Shown here piece after piece: positions 16,561-25,757 of a stretch of DNA of 64,000 nucleotides. The stretch spans positions 2,914,001 to 2,978,000 of the forward strand of contig NZ_JACHMP010000001.1 in the NCBI RefSeq assembly GCF_014204985.1. The letters are read 5' to 3'. A program made the translations under genes and the position numbers. Source of the stretch: Streptosporangium becharense (GTDB lineage Bacteria; Actinomycetota; Actinomycetes; Streptosporangiales; Streptosporangiaceae). How positions within the stretch are numbered: the stretch's first letter is position 1; the number at the start of each line of letters is the position of its first letter. The notes beneath the pieces are model-generated. The model saw only the letters and a program-made list of their open reading frames with translations, was not told where the DNA came from and did not search any database.

Positions 16561-18117
16561 ATGATCACGAAAATCCCGTTTGGGGAGAGGCAGTCGCGAC
16601 TGAGCATCTTCGAACCGGATGCGGGCACCCTGGTGGTCGTCCCGTCGCTGTCCCTCCCCCAGGATGAGCTGCGAAAGATCACTGGGGCGCTCTGCTACGA
16701 GGAACGGCTGCTGTTCCTCCTCCTCACCCTGAGAAGCCCCGCCGTCGACGTCGTCTACCTGACCTCGACCCCGGTGGACGACGCGATCGTGGACTACTAC
16801 CTGGGTTTCCTCGACGACCCCGACGAGGCGCGCACGCGGCTGCAAATGATCAGTTTGGACGATCCGCACACGCACCCGCTGAGCGAGGCCCTGCTCCGCC
16901 GCCCGGACGTGATCGCGCGTGTCCGCGCCGCGCTCGGCCGCCGCTCCGGAACCGAGGCCGGGACCGGCGGCGCCTGCGGCCATGCGGACGGCGACGCGGA
17001 AGCCAGCACGGGAGGCGGCGCGCACGGCGACGGCACGCACGGCGACGGCACGCACGGCGGCATCGGAGGCGGCGCGGAGGGCGGCCGGGACGCCTGGATG
17101 GTGCCGTTCGTGGTGAGCGAGCACGAGGAGCGCCTCGCCGAGGTCCTCTGCCTGCCGATCTACGGCCCGGCCACCTCCCTGGCCCACCTGGGGTCCAAGA
17201 GCGGCGGCCGCGCGGTCGGCGAGGAGGCCGGGGTGCCCGTGGTCCGGGGCTTCTCCCACCTGCGCTCGCTGACCGAGGTGGAGCACGCCGCCCGCGCCAT
17301 GCGTCCGGCGGGCCGGTTGATGGTGAAGCTCAACAACAGCTACTCGGGCCTCGGCAACGCCGTCGTGACCCCGGACGGCCGGTCGCTGGTCTCCTCCCCC
17401 ACGAGCTTCTCCGCGGCCGGGGAGACCTGGACGACCTTCGCCGAGAAGATCGCCGAGCGCGGGGCGGTGGTCGAGGAGTTCATCGAGGACCGGCCCCTGC
17501 GCTCCCCCAGTGCCCTGGCCAGGATCACCCCCGGCGGCGTCTGCGATGTGGTCGCCACCCACGAGCAGGTCCTCGGCGGGCCCAACGGCGACGTCTACCA
17601 GGGCTGCGTCTTCCCCGCCCACCCGGACTACCGCGCCGAGCTGAGCGCGTGCGCCGAGCGCATCGCCCGCACCCTGGCGGAGCGCGGCGTGGTCGGCCTG
17701 TTCGGGGTGGACTTCTTCGTCGTCAGGACCGACGGCGGCTACCGGGCGCTGCTGTGTGAGATCAACCTGCGCATCGGCGGCACCACCCATCCCTTCGGCG
17801 CCGCCCTGCTGACCACCGGCGGCTCCTACGACCCGGCGAGCGGCACCCTGATGTGCGGCGACCAGCCCAAGTACTACGTGGCGACGGACAACTGCGCCGC
17901 CCCCTTCCTGCGGGGCCGGACCCCGGGCGAGGTCGTCAAGATGTTCCACGACGAGGGCCTCGGCTTCGACCGCGACCGGCGCACCGGCAACGTGCTGCAC
18001 CTGCTCGGCGCGATCCCGGAGTTCGGCAAGCTCGGGTTCACCAGCATCGGGAACTCCGCGGAGGAGGCGGCCGAGCTACACCGGCGGACGCTGCGAACGC
18101 TGTGCCCACCCGCGTAG
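16561..18117 (+). CDS. PGM1-type ATP-grasp peptide ligase
   Basis: Member of the ATP-grasp family that includes pheganomycin ligase PGM1, which joins amino or guanidino acids to peptides using ATP. N-terminal Rossmann-like part with LVVVPSLSLPQDELRKITG and YEERLLFLLLTLR, then ATP-grasp features: VKLNNSYSGLGNAVV, VVEEFIEDRPLRSPSA, and the Mg/ATP motif ALLCEINLRIGGTTHPFG. Between residues about 125 and 175 is a Gly/Ala/His/Asp-rich insert with two HGDGT repeats. ATG 16561 is preferred over GTG 16489: the 24 codons between have only about 42% GC at third positions, unlike real coding here. The stop overlaps the convergent gene by 42 bp. Confidence 0.82.
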   Translation: MITKIPFGERQSRLSIFEPDAGTLVVVPSLSLPQDELRKITGALCYEERLLFLLLTLRSPAVDVVYLTSTPVDDAIVDYYLGFLDDPDEARTRLQMISLDDPHTHPLSEALLRRPDVIARVRAALGRRSGTEAGTGGACGHADGDAEASTGGGAHGDGTHGDGTHGGIGGGAEGGRDAWMVPFVVSEHEERLAEVLCLPIYGPATSLAHLGSKSGGRAVGEEAGVPVVRGFSHLRSLTEVEHAARAMRPAGRLMVKLNNSYSGLGNAVVTPDGRSLVSSPTSFSAAGETWTTFAEKIAERGAVVEEFIEDRPLRSPSALARITPGGVCDVVATHEQVLGGPNGDVYQGCVFPAHPDYRAELSACAERIARTLAERGVVGLFGVDFFVVRTDGGYRALLCEINLRIGGTTHPFGAALLTTGGSYDPASGTLMCGDQPKYYVATDNCAAPFLRGRTPGEVVKMFHDEGLGFDRDRRTGNVLHLLGAIPEFGKLGFTSIGNSAEEAAELHRRTLRTLCPPA

Positions 18118-18294
18118 CCCGATCACGCCCAGCACGACCGCCAGCACGATGTTGACGGCGATCAGGATGCCGTGCACCACGTAGAAGGAGGTCGGGTGAC
18201 CGTCCGCGAGGTTGAAACCAAGGTTGATCCATTCAAAGATCATGAAAGCGGCAAGGCCGACCAGGAATCCGGCTGTCTTCCGTGACATGTGCAT
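18076..18294 (-). CDS. SCO4848-type small membrane protein
   Basis: 72 aa, two transmembrane helices (about 8-26 and 40-62) with the FEWINLGFNLADGHPTSFYVVH loop typical of the SCO4848 family, which in Streptomyces also neighbours a D-alanyl-D-alanine carboxypeptidase. ATG 18294 or ATG 18288 (MSRKTAG) can start; no clear ribosome site, so a leaderless message is possible. The 3' end overlaps the ligase gene in a tail-to-tail arrangement. Function unknown, probably envelope-related. Confidence 0.85.
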   Translation of the reverse strand: MHMSRKTAGFLVGLAAFMIFEWINLGFNLADGHPTSFYVVHGILIAVNIVLAVVLGVIGLRGWAQRSQRPPV

Positions 18295-18381
18295 GGTGTC
18301 AGTATTCCGTCGAGTGGCCTCGCCCTGGTCAGGGCATCAGTAACCTCATGCGAACCGGTACGAAGCTACCCTGAGATCATC

Positions 18382-19521
18382 ATGGGGACGAAACATCTGG
18401 CGCCCGTCGGGGTGCTGCTCGCGACGACCGCCTTTCTCGGTACCCCCGCGTACGCGGAGACCTCCGGCGGGCGGGCGGGCGCCGGAACGCTGAACCCGCG
18501 CGAGGCCGAGCCGGTCGGCGGTTCGCTTCTCGGCAGACGCGGCATCGTCGTCTCCCCCGGGGTGAAGGCGCCGCCCAGGACGGCCGCGAGATCGTACGTG
18601 ATCGCCGACGCCGACACCGGCGAGGTGCTGGCCGCCAAGGACGCCCACGGGCGTTACCTGCCGGCCAGCACCATGAAGGCCCTCACCGCCCTCACCCTCA
18701 TCCCGAAGCTCGACAAGAAGCAGAAGATCAGGCCGAGCAGGAACGCGGTGAACCAGGAGGGCAGCGCCGTCGGCCTCGTCACCAAGCCCCTCTACACCGT
18801 CGAGGACCTGTTCAAGGCGCTGATGCTGGTCTCCGGCAACGACTGCGCGATGGCGCTCGCCGAGGCCAACGGTGGCCTGGCCACGACCCTGGCCGACATG
18901 AACGCCGAGGCCAGACGCCTGCAGGCGTTCGACACGGTGGCCAAGACCCCGAGCGGGCTGGACAAGCCGGGACAGCGCAGTTCGGCCTACGACCTGGCGC
19001 TGATCGCCCGAGCCGGGCTGGCCAACCCCGATTTCCGCCGATATATCAGCATAAAGACGGATAAGTTTCCGGCGCCCAAGGGCTACTACGAGATCGGCAA
19101 CCACAACAAGCTGCTCTGGCGCTACAAGGGCATGATCGGCGTCAAGAACGGCTGGACGTCCAAGGCCCAGGGCACCTTCGTCGGCGCCGCCAAGCGCAAC
19201 GGACGCACGGTCATCGTGTCGATCATGCGCCACAACGGCTACTTCTGGGACGAGGTCGCCGACCTGCTCGACTGGGGCTTCGCCAACCGCGGCCGGGTCA
19301 CCCCGGTCGGCCGGCTGGTCGACCCCCTCCCCGCGACCGCCGCCTCGCCGACGCCCGTTCCCACCGCCTCCACGGTCCCGGCCACCCCCCGCCCGGCGGC
19401 CGGCGCGCGCCGCCCGGCCCGCGACGACGGCCTCCCGATCGGCTACTACGCGCTCGGCGGGGGCCTGGTCGGCGGCCTGGTCTGGCTGGTCCTCGGCCTG
19501 CGCCGGCGCTTCGGCGGGTGA
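18382..19521 (+). CDS. D-alanyl-D-alanine carboxypeptidase
   Basis: 379-aa penicillin-binding protein of the S11 (DacA/DacB) family trimming stem pentapeptides of peptidoglycan outside the membrane. N-terminal signal peptide cleaved after TPAYA, active-site STMK (Ser nucleophile), SGN as the second motif and KNG in place of KTG as the third, a substitution common in actinobacterial members. Pro/Thr-rich tail then a C-terminal transmembrane anchor followed by RRRF. ATG 18382 chosen because the upstream frame would precede the signal peptide. Confidence 0.93.
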   Translation: MGTKHLAPVGVLLATTAFLGTPAYAETSGGRAGAGTLNPREAEPVGGSLLGRRGIVVSPGVKAPPRTAARSYVIADADTGEVLAAKDAHGRYLPASTMKALTALTLIPKLDKKQKIRPSRNAVNQEGSAVGLVTKPLYTVEDLFKALMLVSGNDCAMALAEANGGLATTLADMNAEARRLQAFDTVAKTPSGLDKPGQRSSAYDLALIARAGLANPDFRRYISIKTDKFPAPKGYYEIGNHNKLLWRYKGMIGVKNGWTSKAQGTFVGAAKRNGRTVIVSIMRHNGYFWDEVADLLDWGFANRGRVTPVGRLVDPLPATAASPTPVPTASTVPATPRPAAGARRPARDDGLPIGYYALGGGLVGGLVWLVLGLRRRFGG

Positions 19522-19597
19522 CCGGCGGGTCTCCCGTCGCGCACCCCGGCCACGACACGCGCCGTCGCACATCCCGGCCACGGCGCGCGGGCCCCGG

Positions 19598-20710
19598 TCA
19601 GGCTCCGCTCTCCCGGGGGGTCGATGTCACCGGCGGGGCGGCGGGCAGCGTCCGGACCCCCACGACGGCGAGGGCCACGGCGAGGGCCAGGAGGGCCGCG
19701 GCCTGGACGAGCGCGACGGTCGTGATGATCCGGCCGGTCTCGTCGGCGACGTCGAACTGGACCGCGGAGAGCCGGTCGCCCAGCACCGGCACCGCGAGGA
19801 TCGCCAACGCCAGCGGCCACGAGGGGGTGCGCCGGGCGGGGACCCGGGCGTGCACGTAGAGGCAGGCGGCGCCGACGCTCAGGATCAGCGCGCTCGCCAG
19901 CCCGGAGACGTGCAGCCACGGCCACCACCAGGCGGAGGTGTCCGGTGAGGGGCTCGCCAGCCGGAGGAGCGCGACGATCCCGGCGCCGGCGGCGAGGGGC
20001 CACGCGAGCATCCACGGGGAACGGCGGACCGCGGGCGCGTCGCGGTGGAAACCGGCCCACAGGGCGAGCAGCACGAGGGCGGGCATCGCCATCCGCGTCA
20101 CCAGGCCGGCGGTGACCCCGCCCCACCGAAGCGCGTCAGCCAGGACGTACACGTCGGGTGCGAAGGCGAGCAGGGACAGCCCTCTGGCGGCGCGCACGCG
20201 GCCCAGGACGAGCGCCGCGAAGGGAAGCGTCCACAGGGTGCCGGACAGGTCTCCCAGGACGTCCACGAGCCTGTCGAACGACCCCGGTGCCCCGAGTACC
20301 TGCGCCAGGGCGGGATCGGGGACGCCGATCACCCCGTACACGCGCAGCAGCGTCTCGACGGCCTGCACGCTGAGAGCGGCCTGGAAGAACAGCCCCAGGA
20401 GGGCCGCCAGGCGGACCGCCTCCCCCCACGAGCGGAACCTCGGCGCCGCCCCGGCGCCGCCGAGCCGGACCCGGACCGCCAGCGCGGCGACGCTGGCGAC
20501 CTCCGCCCAGCGGGGCCGGGGGTTGTGCTCGTCGGAGGCGCCCGGCGACCCCTCCAGGAAGGCGGAGACCATCTCCTCCTCGCGCTCGGCGCGGTAGGAG
20601 GCGGGCAGCAGGCGCAACCAGGCGCGGTAACGCTTCTCCAGCAGGCTCATCGGCACGCCGTCCTCTCCGGGGTCCTCCCCCGGCCGCTGGGCGGCCGGGT
20701 GGCGGCTCAT
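19598..20710 (-). CDS. multi-pass membrane protein paired with PadR
   Basis: 370 aa. A soluble N-terminal helix bundle with YRAWLRLLPASYRAEREEEMVSAFLEG, the type of cytoplasmic start seen in PadR-linked membrane proteins (HAAS/permease-prefix-like), followed by eight to ten hydrophobic segments. ATG 20710 overlaps the PadR stop (ATGA), so it is translated together with its regulator. No transport or enzyme motif recognised. Confidence 0.8.
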   Translation of the reverse strand: MSRHPAAQRPGEDPGEDGVPMSLLEKRYRAWLRLLPASYRAEREEEMVSAFLEGSPGASDEHNPRPRWAEVASVAALAVRVRLGGAGAAPRFRSWGEAVRLAALLGLFFQAALSVQAVETLLRVYGVIGVPDPALAQVLGAPGSFDRLVDVLGDLSGTLWTLPFAALVLGRVRAARGLSLLAFAPDVYVLADALRWGGVTAGLVTRMAMPALVLLALWAGFHRDAPAVRRSPWMLAWPLAAGAGIVALLRLASPSPDTSAWWWPWLHVSGLASALILSVGAACLYVHARVPARRTPSWPLALAILAVPVLGDRLSAVQFDVADETGRIITTVALVQAAALLALAVALAVVGVRTLPAAPPVTSTPRESGA

Positions 20711-21060
20711 GCGGTCCCGCCCACGACGGACGGGCCCGTACGACGGGCACGAAGGCGGTCCGTGGCGGCTCTGGCGTTCTCCGCGAGCCGGACGGCCTCG
20801 GCCTCCAGTGCCCGCGTCCCCTCGTCGGTGAGCCGGTAGTAGCGGCGCAGCCTCCCCTGCTGCACCTCCTCGCGGTCGAACGCCACCAGTTCCTCGGCGG
20901 CCAGCCGGTCGAGCACGCCGTAGAGCGTGCCCACCTTGAGTCGCACCCGCCCGCCGGACAGCTCCTCGACCTCCCGCACGATCCCGTAGCCGTGCCGCGG
21001 CTCGTCGACCAACGCGGTGAGGACGAGGAACGCCGGTTCGGTCATCGCCCTTTCACTCAT
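20707..21060 (-). CDS. PadR family transcriptional regulator
   Basis: 117 aa; winged helix with FLVLTALVDEPRHGYGIVREVEE, VRLKVGTLYGVLDRLAAEELV and the wing GRLRRYYRLTDEG, then a helical dimerisation tail. Probably represses its own operon with the membrane protein, as PadR-like pairs usually do. ATG 21060 lies inside a palindrome; ATG 21045 (MTEPAF) preceded by AAAGGG is an alternative. Confidence 0.92.
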   Translation of the reverse strand: MSERAMTEPAFLVLTALVDEPRHGYGIVREVEELSGGRVRLKVGTLYGVLDRLAAEELVAFDREEVQQGRLRRYYRLTDEGTRALEAEAVRLAENARAATDRLRARRTGPSVVGGTA

Positions 21061-21087
21061 GCCTCACAGCATATATCGGGAGGCATG
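21058..21087. promoter_or_regulatory. PadR operator candidate
   Basis: CATGCCTC (21058-21065) and GAGGCATG (21080-21087) form a perfect 8-bp inverted repeat with a 14-base centre that contains the AT-rich core GCATATAT. The left half overlaps the regulator start codon. Confidence 0.6.
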
Positions 21088-21182
21088 ATATTGGGCAGGT
21101 GCGTCATGGATGGCTCCGGGGGGCGGCCGGGCAGCGGATTCGCCGCCCCGGGCCGGGCACATCTCCGGGGCGGACCCGGACC

Positions 21183-22136
21183 TCACCCCGTCGCGGCGCC
21201 GGCCTCGGGCGGCATCACGCCGGCCGGGACCGGGGTCGGGGCGGGCGGCGGCCCCAGGGAGGCGGTCGAGGTCCAGGCGGCCGTGTACATGATCACCCGG
21301 GCCGAGAGGTTGATCCAGACCAGCAGGCCGACCACGACGGCGAAGACCCCGTAGACGGGGTTGTTCAGCGTGCCCGACAGGATCAGCACGGCGAGCTGCT
21401 TGAGCAGGGCGAACCCGACCGCACCCAGCAGGGCACCGCGCAGGAGCGTCCGGAACGGTTGCCGGACGCGACCCAGCCAGCCCAGCAGGATGAGGAAGAC
21501 GACCACGTCGGCCAGCACGCTGACCGCGAGACCGGCCAACCAGACCGCGACGGCGCCGACCCCGGACTCCGACAGCCCCAGCCACCCGGCCACGATCCCG
21601 CTGGCCTGGGTGGCGAAGCCGCCGACCACCACCGACAGGACCATCGTGGCGCCGACCAGGATCAGCGCGGCCAGGTCGCGGAGCTTGGCCAGGGCGAACC
21701 CGAGCGGCGCGTCGGTGGTCATGGACATCTCGCGGAGCGCGCCACGCAGGGCGTCGATCGCGCCGAGCCCGGCGTAGAGCAGACCGAGCAGACCGATCAC
21801 TCCCGCGCCGGTCCGCGAGTCGGCGATCTGCTGGATCGGCAGCCGGTCGGCGAGGCCCGGCAGGTACTGGTCGATCGCCTTCTGCAGGGTGGCGACCGCG
21901 TCGGGCCTGACGGACAGGAAGTACCCGAAGACCGCGAAGGCCAGCGCGATGATCGGGAAGAACGACAGGAAGGCGAAGTAGGTCACGGCCCCGGCCAGCC
22001 GGTCGCCGGACTGGAGCTGGTAACGCTGGAAGGTGCGGACCAGGTGGTCGAACCAGAGCCGGCGCAGCCGGGCCGACTCGATGGTCGTTCTGCCCCACTC
22101 GCGGACTATTTGGACGCGTTCCTGCACATTTGCCAC
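21183..22136 (-). CDS. YihY/BrkB family inner-membrane protein
   Basis: 317 aa, six or seven hydrophobic helices with the family blocks GAVTYFAFLSFFPIIALAFAVFGYF and the later INLSARVIMYTAAW near the end. GTG start at 22136. It follows trpS by 73 bp on the same strand. The family is often named ribonuclease BN by error; the molecular function of YihY-type proteins is not known. Short Pro/Ala-rich tail. Confidence 0.9.
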   Translation of the reverse strand: MANVQERVQIVREWGRTTIESARLRRLWFDHLVRTFQRYQLQSGDRLAGAVTYFAFLSFFPIIALAFAVFGYFLSVRPDAVATLQKAIDQYLPGLADRLPIQQIADSRTGAGVIGLLGLLYAGLGAIDALRGALREMSMTTDAPLGFALAKLRDLAALILVGATMVLSVVVGGFATQASGIVAGWLGLSESGVGAVAVWLAGLAVSVLADVVVFLILLGWLGRVRQPFRTLLRGALLGAVGFALLKQLAVLILSGTLNNPVYGVFAVVVGLLVWINLSARVIMYTAAWTSTASLGPPPAPTPVPAGVMPPEAGAATG

Positions 22137-22209
22137 GCGCGTCCCCTACCCATTCACCGCCGTCTCGATCGCCGGACGGCGGCGAATGTGGCTGTGCGTG
22201 CGCGGCACG

Positions 22210-23214
22210 TCACGGGACGGGCAGGAACCCCACCCGGTCACGCACCTTGGCCATGGTCTCGGCGGCCACCGCGCGGGCCCGCGCGGCGCCGGCGGCGAGC
22301 ATGCGGTCGAGCTCGGCCTCGTCGGCCAGCAGCTTCTCGGTCCGCTCCCGGATCGGCGTGAAGGTGTCGACGACGAGCTCGGCGACGTCCTTCTTGAAGG
22401 TGCCGTACCCCTGCCCGGCGTAGCGGGCCTCCAGCTCCGGGATCGGCGTGCCGCTGAGCGCGGACTGGATGCGCAGCAGGTTGGTGACACCCGGCTTGTT
22501 CTCGTCGTCGGCGAGGACCTCGGAACCGGTGTCGGTGACCGCCCGCATGATCTTCTTGCGCAGCGGCCCCGGCTGCTCCAGCAGGTCGAGGATGCCGGCC
22601 GGCGAGGAGGAGGACTTGGACATCTTCGACGTCGGGTCCTGCAGGTCGGTGATCTTCTCGACGCCCTTGACGATGTACGGCTCGGGCAGCGTGAAGGTCT
22701 CGCCGAAGCGGTGGTTGAAGCGCTGCGCGAGGTCGCGGGTCAGCTCCAGGTGCTGCTTCTGGTCGGCCCCGACCGGCACCCGGTTGGCCTGGTAGAGCAG
22801 GATGTCGGCGGCCTGCAGGATCGGGTAGGTGAACAGCCCGACGCTGGCCGAGCTCTCGCCGAACTTGGCCGCCTTGTCCTTGAACTGGGTCATCCGGCCG
22901 GCCTCGCCCATGCCGGTCAGGCAGATCAGGACCCAGGCCAGCTCGGTGTGCTCGCGGACGTGGCTCTGGATGAACACCGTGGCGCGCTCGGGGTCGAGGC
23001 CGACCGCAAAAAGCTGGGCCGCGGCGACCCTGGAGCGCCTGCGCAGCGCCTCGGGCTGGTAGTCCACCGTGATCGCGTGCAGGTCGACGACGCAGTAGAA
23101 GGCGTCGTGACCCTCCTGGAGAGCCACGTACTGGCGCACGGCGCCGAGGTAGTTGCCCAGGTGGAAGGAGTCGGCGGTGGGCTGGATACCCGACAGGACA
23201 CGAGGACTGGCCAT
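22210..23214 (-). CDS. trpS: tryptophanyl-tRNA synthetase
   Basis: Class I aminoacyl-tRNA synthetase, 334 aa, charging tRNA-Trp. HIGH-type motif is HLGN in [23 protein letters not shown] is present as [13 protein letters not shown]; the tryptophan pocket segment [12 protein letters not shown] and [16 protein letters not shown] are intact. ATG 23214. It follows the CorC-like gene by 14 bp, so they share a transcript. Confidence 0.97.
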   Translation of the reverse strand: MASPRVLSGIQPTADSFHLGNYLGAVRQYVALQEGHDAFYCVVDLHAITVDYQPEALRRRSRVAAAQLFAVGLDPERATVFIQSHVREHTELAWVLICLTGMGEAGRMTQFKDKAAKFGESSASVGLFTYPILQAADILLYQANRVPVGADQKQHLELTRDLAQRFNHRFGETFTLPEPYIVKGVEKITDLQDPTSKMSKSSSSPAGILDLLEQPGPLRKKIMRAVTDTGSEVLADDENKPGVTNLLRIQSALSGTPIPELEARYAGQGYGTFKKDVAELVVDTFTPIRERTEKLLADEAELDRMLAAGAARARAVAAETMAKVRDRVGFLPVP

Positions 23215-23228
23215 AGCAGGTAATTGTG

Positions 23229-24542
23229 TCAGTTTTCCGGAGTGCTCGGCGCCTCCGGCCGGGGGGCACGCCGCTTGATCCTGACCCGGGAGACGCGACG
23301 GCCGTCCATCTCGGTGACCGCCATCTCGAACCCGGGGATCTCCACCCGCTCTCCCAGCGTGGGCAGGTGGCCCAGGGCGGACATGACGAAGCCGCCGAGG
23401 GTCTCGTACGGGCCGTCGGGCGGGCGGACCCCGATCCGAGCCGTCACGTCGTCGAGGTTGGCCAGCCCGTCGAGCTCGATCTCCCCCGCGGGCAGCACGA
23501 CGTGCTCGTCGGCCACGTCGTGCTCGTCACGGATGTCGCCGATCAGCTCCTCGACCAGGTCCTCCAGGGTGACGATGCCCGCGGTGCCGCCGTACTCGTC
23601 GACCACGATCGCCAGGTGGTGCCCCTCGTCCCGCATCTCCGACAACGTGGCCATGACGCGCTTGCTGGCCGGGACCAGCTTGACGGGACGGATCGGCACC
23701 AGCTCGCCGATCGGCTCGATGGACCCGGTCCGCACCGGGTCGAGCAGGTCGCGGATGTGCACGAAGCCCACGATGTCGTCGTAGGAGTCGCGGTAGACGG
23801 GGAAGCGGGAGTGCGGCATCGCCGCGGCCAGCACCGCCGCCTCGGCCAGCCGGGTGTCGAGGGACATGAACTCCACCTCGGTACGCGGCAGCATGACCTC
23901 GCGCACCTGCCGCTTGCCCGCCGCGAACACCTCCCCGATCAGGTGGCGCTCGTCGGCGGTGAGCTCGTGGTGGCCGACCACCATGTCGCGCAGTTCCTCG
24001 GTGGAGATCTCCTCCCGGTCCGCCTCCGGGTTGCCGCCGAGCAGCCTGACCACCCCGTCGGTCGACTTGGACAACGCCCAGATGATCGGGCGGGACAACG
24101 CGGCCATCCGGTCGAGGAACGGCGCGACCAGCAGGGAGATGCCCTCGGCGCGCTGCCGGGCGATCCGCTTGGGCGCCAGCTCGCCCAGCACCAGCGACAG
24201 GTAGGAGATGGCCAGTGTGACCAGCACCAGGGAGAGCGGGGCCGTCACGGCCTGCGGCACCCCCCAGCCGGTCACCACCGGGACGAGGTCCTGGGCGAGG
24301 GTGTCGGCGCCGAAGGCGGCCGACAGCATGGTCGCCACCGTGACGCCGATCTGCACGGCCGACAGGAAGCGGTTCGGGTCACGGGCGAGCTTGGCCGCCC
24401 GCGCACCCCGGCGTCCCCGGGCGGCGAGCCTCCGCACCTGGCTCTCGCGGAGGGAGACCATGGCCATCTCGGCCGCGGCGAAGAACCCTCCGATCAGTAC
24501 GAAGAGCATGACCAAGGCGATGTTCGCCAGGACGCTGTTCAC
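23229..24542 (-). CDS. CNNM/CorC family (hemolysin-like) membrane protein
   Basis: 437 aa: N-terminal DUF21 (CNNM) transmembrane domain ([20 protein letters not shown] and GELAPKRIA), two CBS domains ([45 protein letters not shown] region) and a CorC_HlyC C-terminal domain. Homologues are implicated in Mg/Co ion handling. GTG 24542, with GGAG 8 bases upstream, matches the usual N-terminus immediately before the first helix. Confidence 0.93.
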   Translation of the reverse strand: MNSVLANIALVMLFVLIGGFFAAAEMAMVSLRESQVRRLAARGRRGARAAKLARDPNRFLSAVQIGVTVATMLSAAFGADTLAQDLVPVVTGWGVPQAVTAPLSLVLVTLAISYLSLVLGELAPKRIARQRAEGISLLVAPFLDRMAALSRPIIWALSKSTDGVVRLLGGNPEADREEISTEELRDMVVGHHELTADERHLIGEVFAAGKRQVREVMLPRTEVEFMSLDTRLAEAAVLAAAMPHSRFPVYRDSYDDIVGFVHIRDLLDPVRTGSIEPIGELVPIRPVKLVPASKRVMATLSEMRDEGHHLAIVVDEYGGTAGIVTLEDLVEELIGDIRDEHDVADEHVVLPAGEIELDGLANLDDVTARIGVRPPDGPYETLGGFVMSALGHLPTLGERVEIPGFEMAVTEMDGRRVSRVRIKRRAPRPEAPSTPEN

Positions 24543-24597
24543 GCGATCGTCTCCGTCATGGCCACCGCCGGTTCTGGTGGTGGCCGATATTTGATGT

Positions 24598-24613
24598 GCC
24601 AGCATATTCTGGC
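24598..24613. promoter_or_regulatory. short inverted repeat between divergent corC-like and galE-like genes
   Basis: GCCAG-CATATT-CTGGC in an AT-rich 122-bp divergent region that must hold both promoters. A small operator or chance. Confidence 0.3.
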
Positions 24614-24664
24614 GGTAGGCTTACAAAAGTAAACAAGTATCAACATCATCGAACAGGAGTCCCT

Positions 24665-25624
24665 GTGAAGCTGCTGGTCACCGGAGGCGCCGGCTACATA
24701 GGAAGCGTCGTGGCGGCGCAGCTCGTCGAGGCCGGTCACCGGGTCACCGTGCTGGACGACCTGTCCACCGGGCACGCCGACGCCGTGCCGCCGGGTGCCC
24801 GCTTCGTCGAGGGCTCGATCGCCGACGCGGCCGACGTGCTGACCGGTATGGACGGCGTGCTGCACTTCGCGGCCAAGTCGCTGGTCGGCGAGTCGGTGGA
24901 GCGGCCGGGGCTGTACTGGTCGCACAACCTCGGCGGCACCCTGGCCCTGCTGGACGCGATGCGCGGCGCCGGCGTGGGACGGATCGTCTTCTCCTCCACC
25001 GCGGCCACCTACGGCGAGCCGGAGCGCTCCCCCATCCTGGAGACCGACCCGACCCGGCCGACCAACCCCTACGGCGCGTCCAAGCTCGCGGTCGACACCG
25101 CGCTGACCGCGTTCGCGCAGATGTACGGCCTGGCGGCGGTGAGCCTGCGCTACTTCAACGTGGGCGGCGCCCACACCGCGGGGGACGGGCGGGTCTACCG
25201 CGAGCGTCACACCGTGGAGACCCACCTGATCCCTAACATCCTCGCCGTCGCGCTCGGCCGGCGCGAATCGGTCAACGTCTTCGGCACGGACTACCCCACC
25301 CCCGACGGCACATGCGTGCGCGACTACATCCACGTGACCGACCTCGCGGTGGCGCACCTGCTGGCGCTGGACGCCTGCGCGCCCGGTGAGCACAAGATCT
25401 ACAACCTGGGCAACGGCACCGGCTTCTCGGTCCAGGAGGTGCTGTCGGTCTGCCGCGAGGTGACCGGGCACGAGATCCCGGCGGTCGTGTGCGAGCGCCG
25501 GGCCGGTGACCCGGCCGTGCTGGTGGCGTCCTCCGAGAAGATCCGGCACGAGCTGGGCTGGAAGCCCGAACACCCGTCCGTCCGCGACATCGTCGCCGAC
25601 GCCTGGGCCGCCCTGCCCCGCTGA
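24665..25624 (+). CDS. galE: UDP-glucose 4-epimerase
   Basis: 319-aa extended SDR enzyme interconverting UDP-glucose and UDP-galactose with bound [11 protein letters not shown] nucleotide-binding loop at residues 7-14, catalytic Ser/Tyr/Lys in SSTAATYG and YGASK, galactose-type motif LRYFNVGGA, and [15 protein letters not shown] 24665 with AGGAG six bases before. Provides UDP-galactose for envelope glycans. Substrate range could be wider (other UDP-hexoses). Confidence 0.93.
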   Translation: MKLLVTGGAGYIGSVVAAQLVEAGHRVTVLDDLSTGHADAVPPGARFVEGSIADAADVLTGMDGVLHFAAKSLVGESVERPGLYWSHNLGGTLALLDAMRGAGVGRIVFSSTAATYGEPERSPILETDPTRPTNPYGASKLAVDTALTAFAQMYGLAAVSLRYFNVGGAHTAGDGRVYRERHTVETHLIPNILAVALGRRESVNVFGTDYPTPDGTCVRDYIHVTDLAVAHLLALDACAPGEHKIYNLGNGTGFSVQEVLSVCREVTGHEIPAVVCERRAGDPAVLVASSEKIRHELGWKPEHPSVRDIVADAWAALPR

Positions 25625-25630
25625 CCCGCA

Positions 25631-25678
25631 CCACCGGCCCGTGCCACCGGATCGGGTTCCACCGGCCCGTGCCACCGG
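25631..25678. repeat. 20-bp direct repeat after galE
   Basis: CCACCGGCCCGTGCCACCGG occurs perfectly at 25631-25650 and 25659-25678 (28-bp period), followed by a GGCGGGG/CCCCCGCC stem. Noncoding. Confidence 0.7.
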
Positions 25679-25757
25679 CGGGGCCCGATCCGGCCGGCCG
25701 GTCCCCCGCCTCGCGCCGGGAACGCGCCACACGGGAAGAGGGCGGCCGGCCGACCCT

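Noticed and set aside
16561..18117. Calling the region a pheganomycin biosynthetic cluster
   Set aside because: Only a PGM1-like ligase is present; no other guanidino-amino-acid genes or a recognisable precursor of the known type are near. PGM1 relatives are widespread in actinomycetes.
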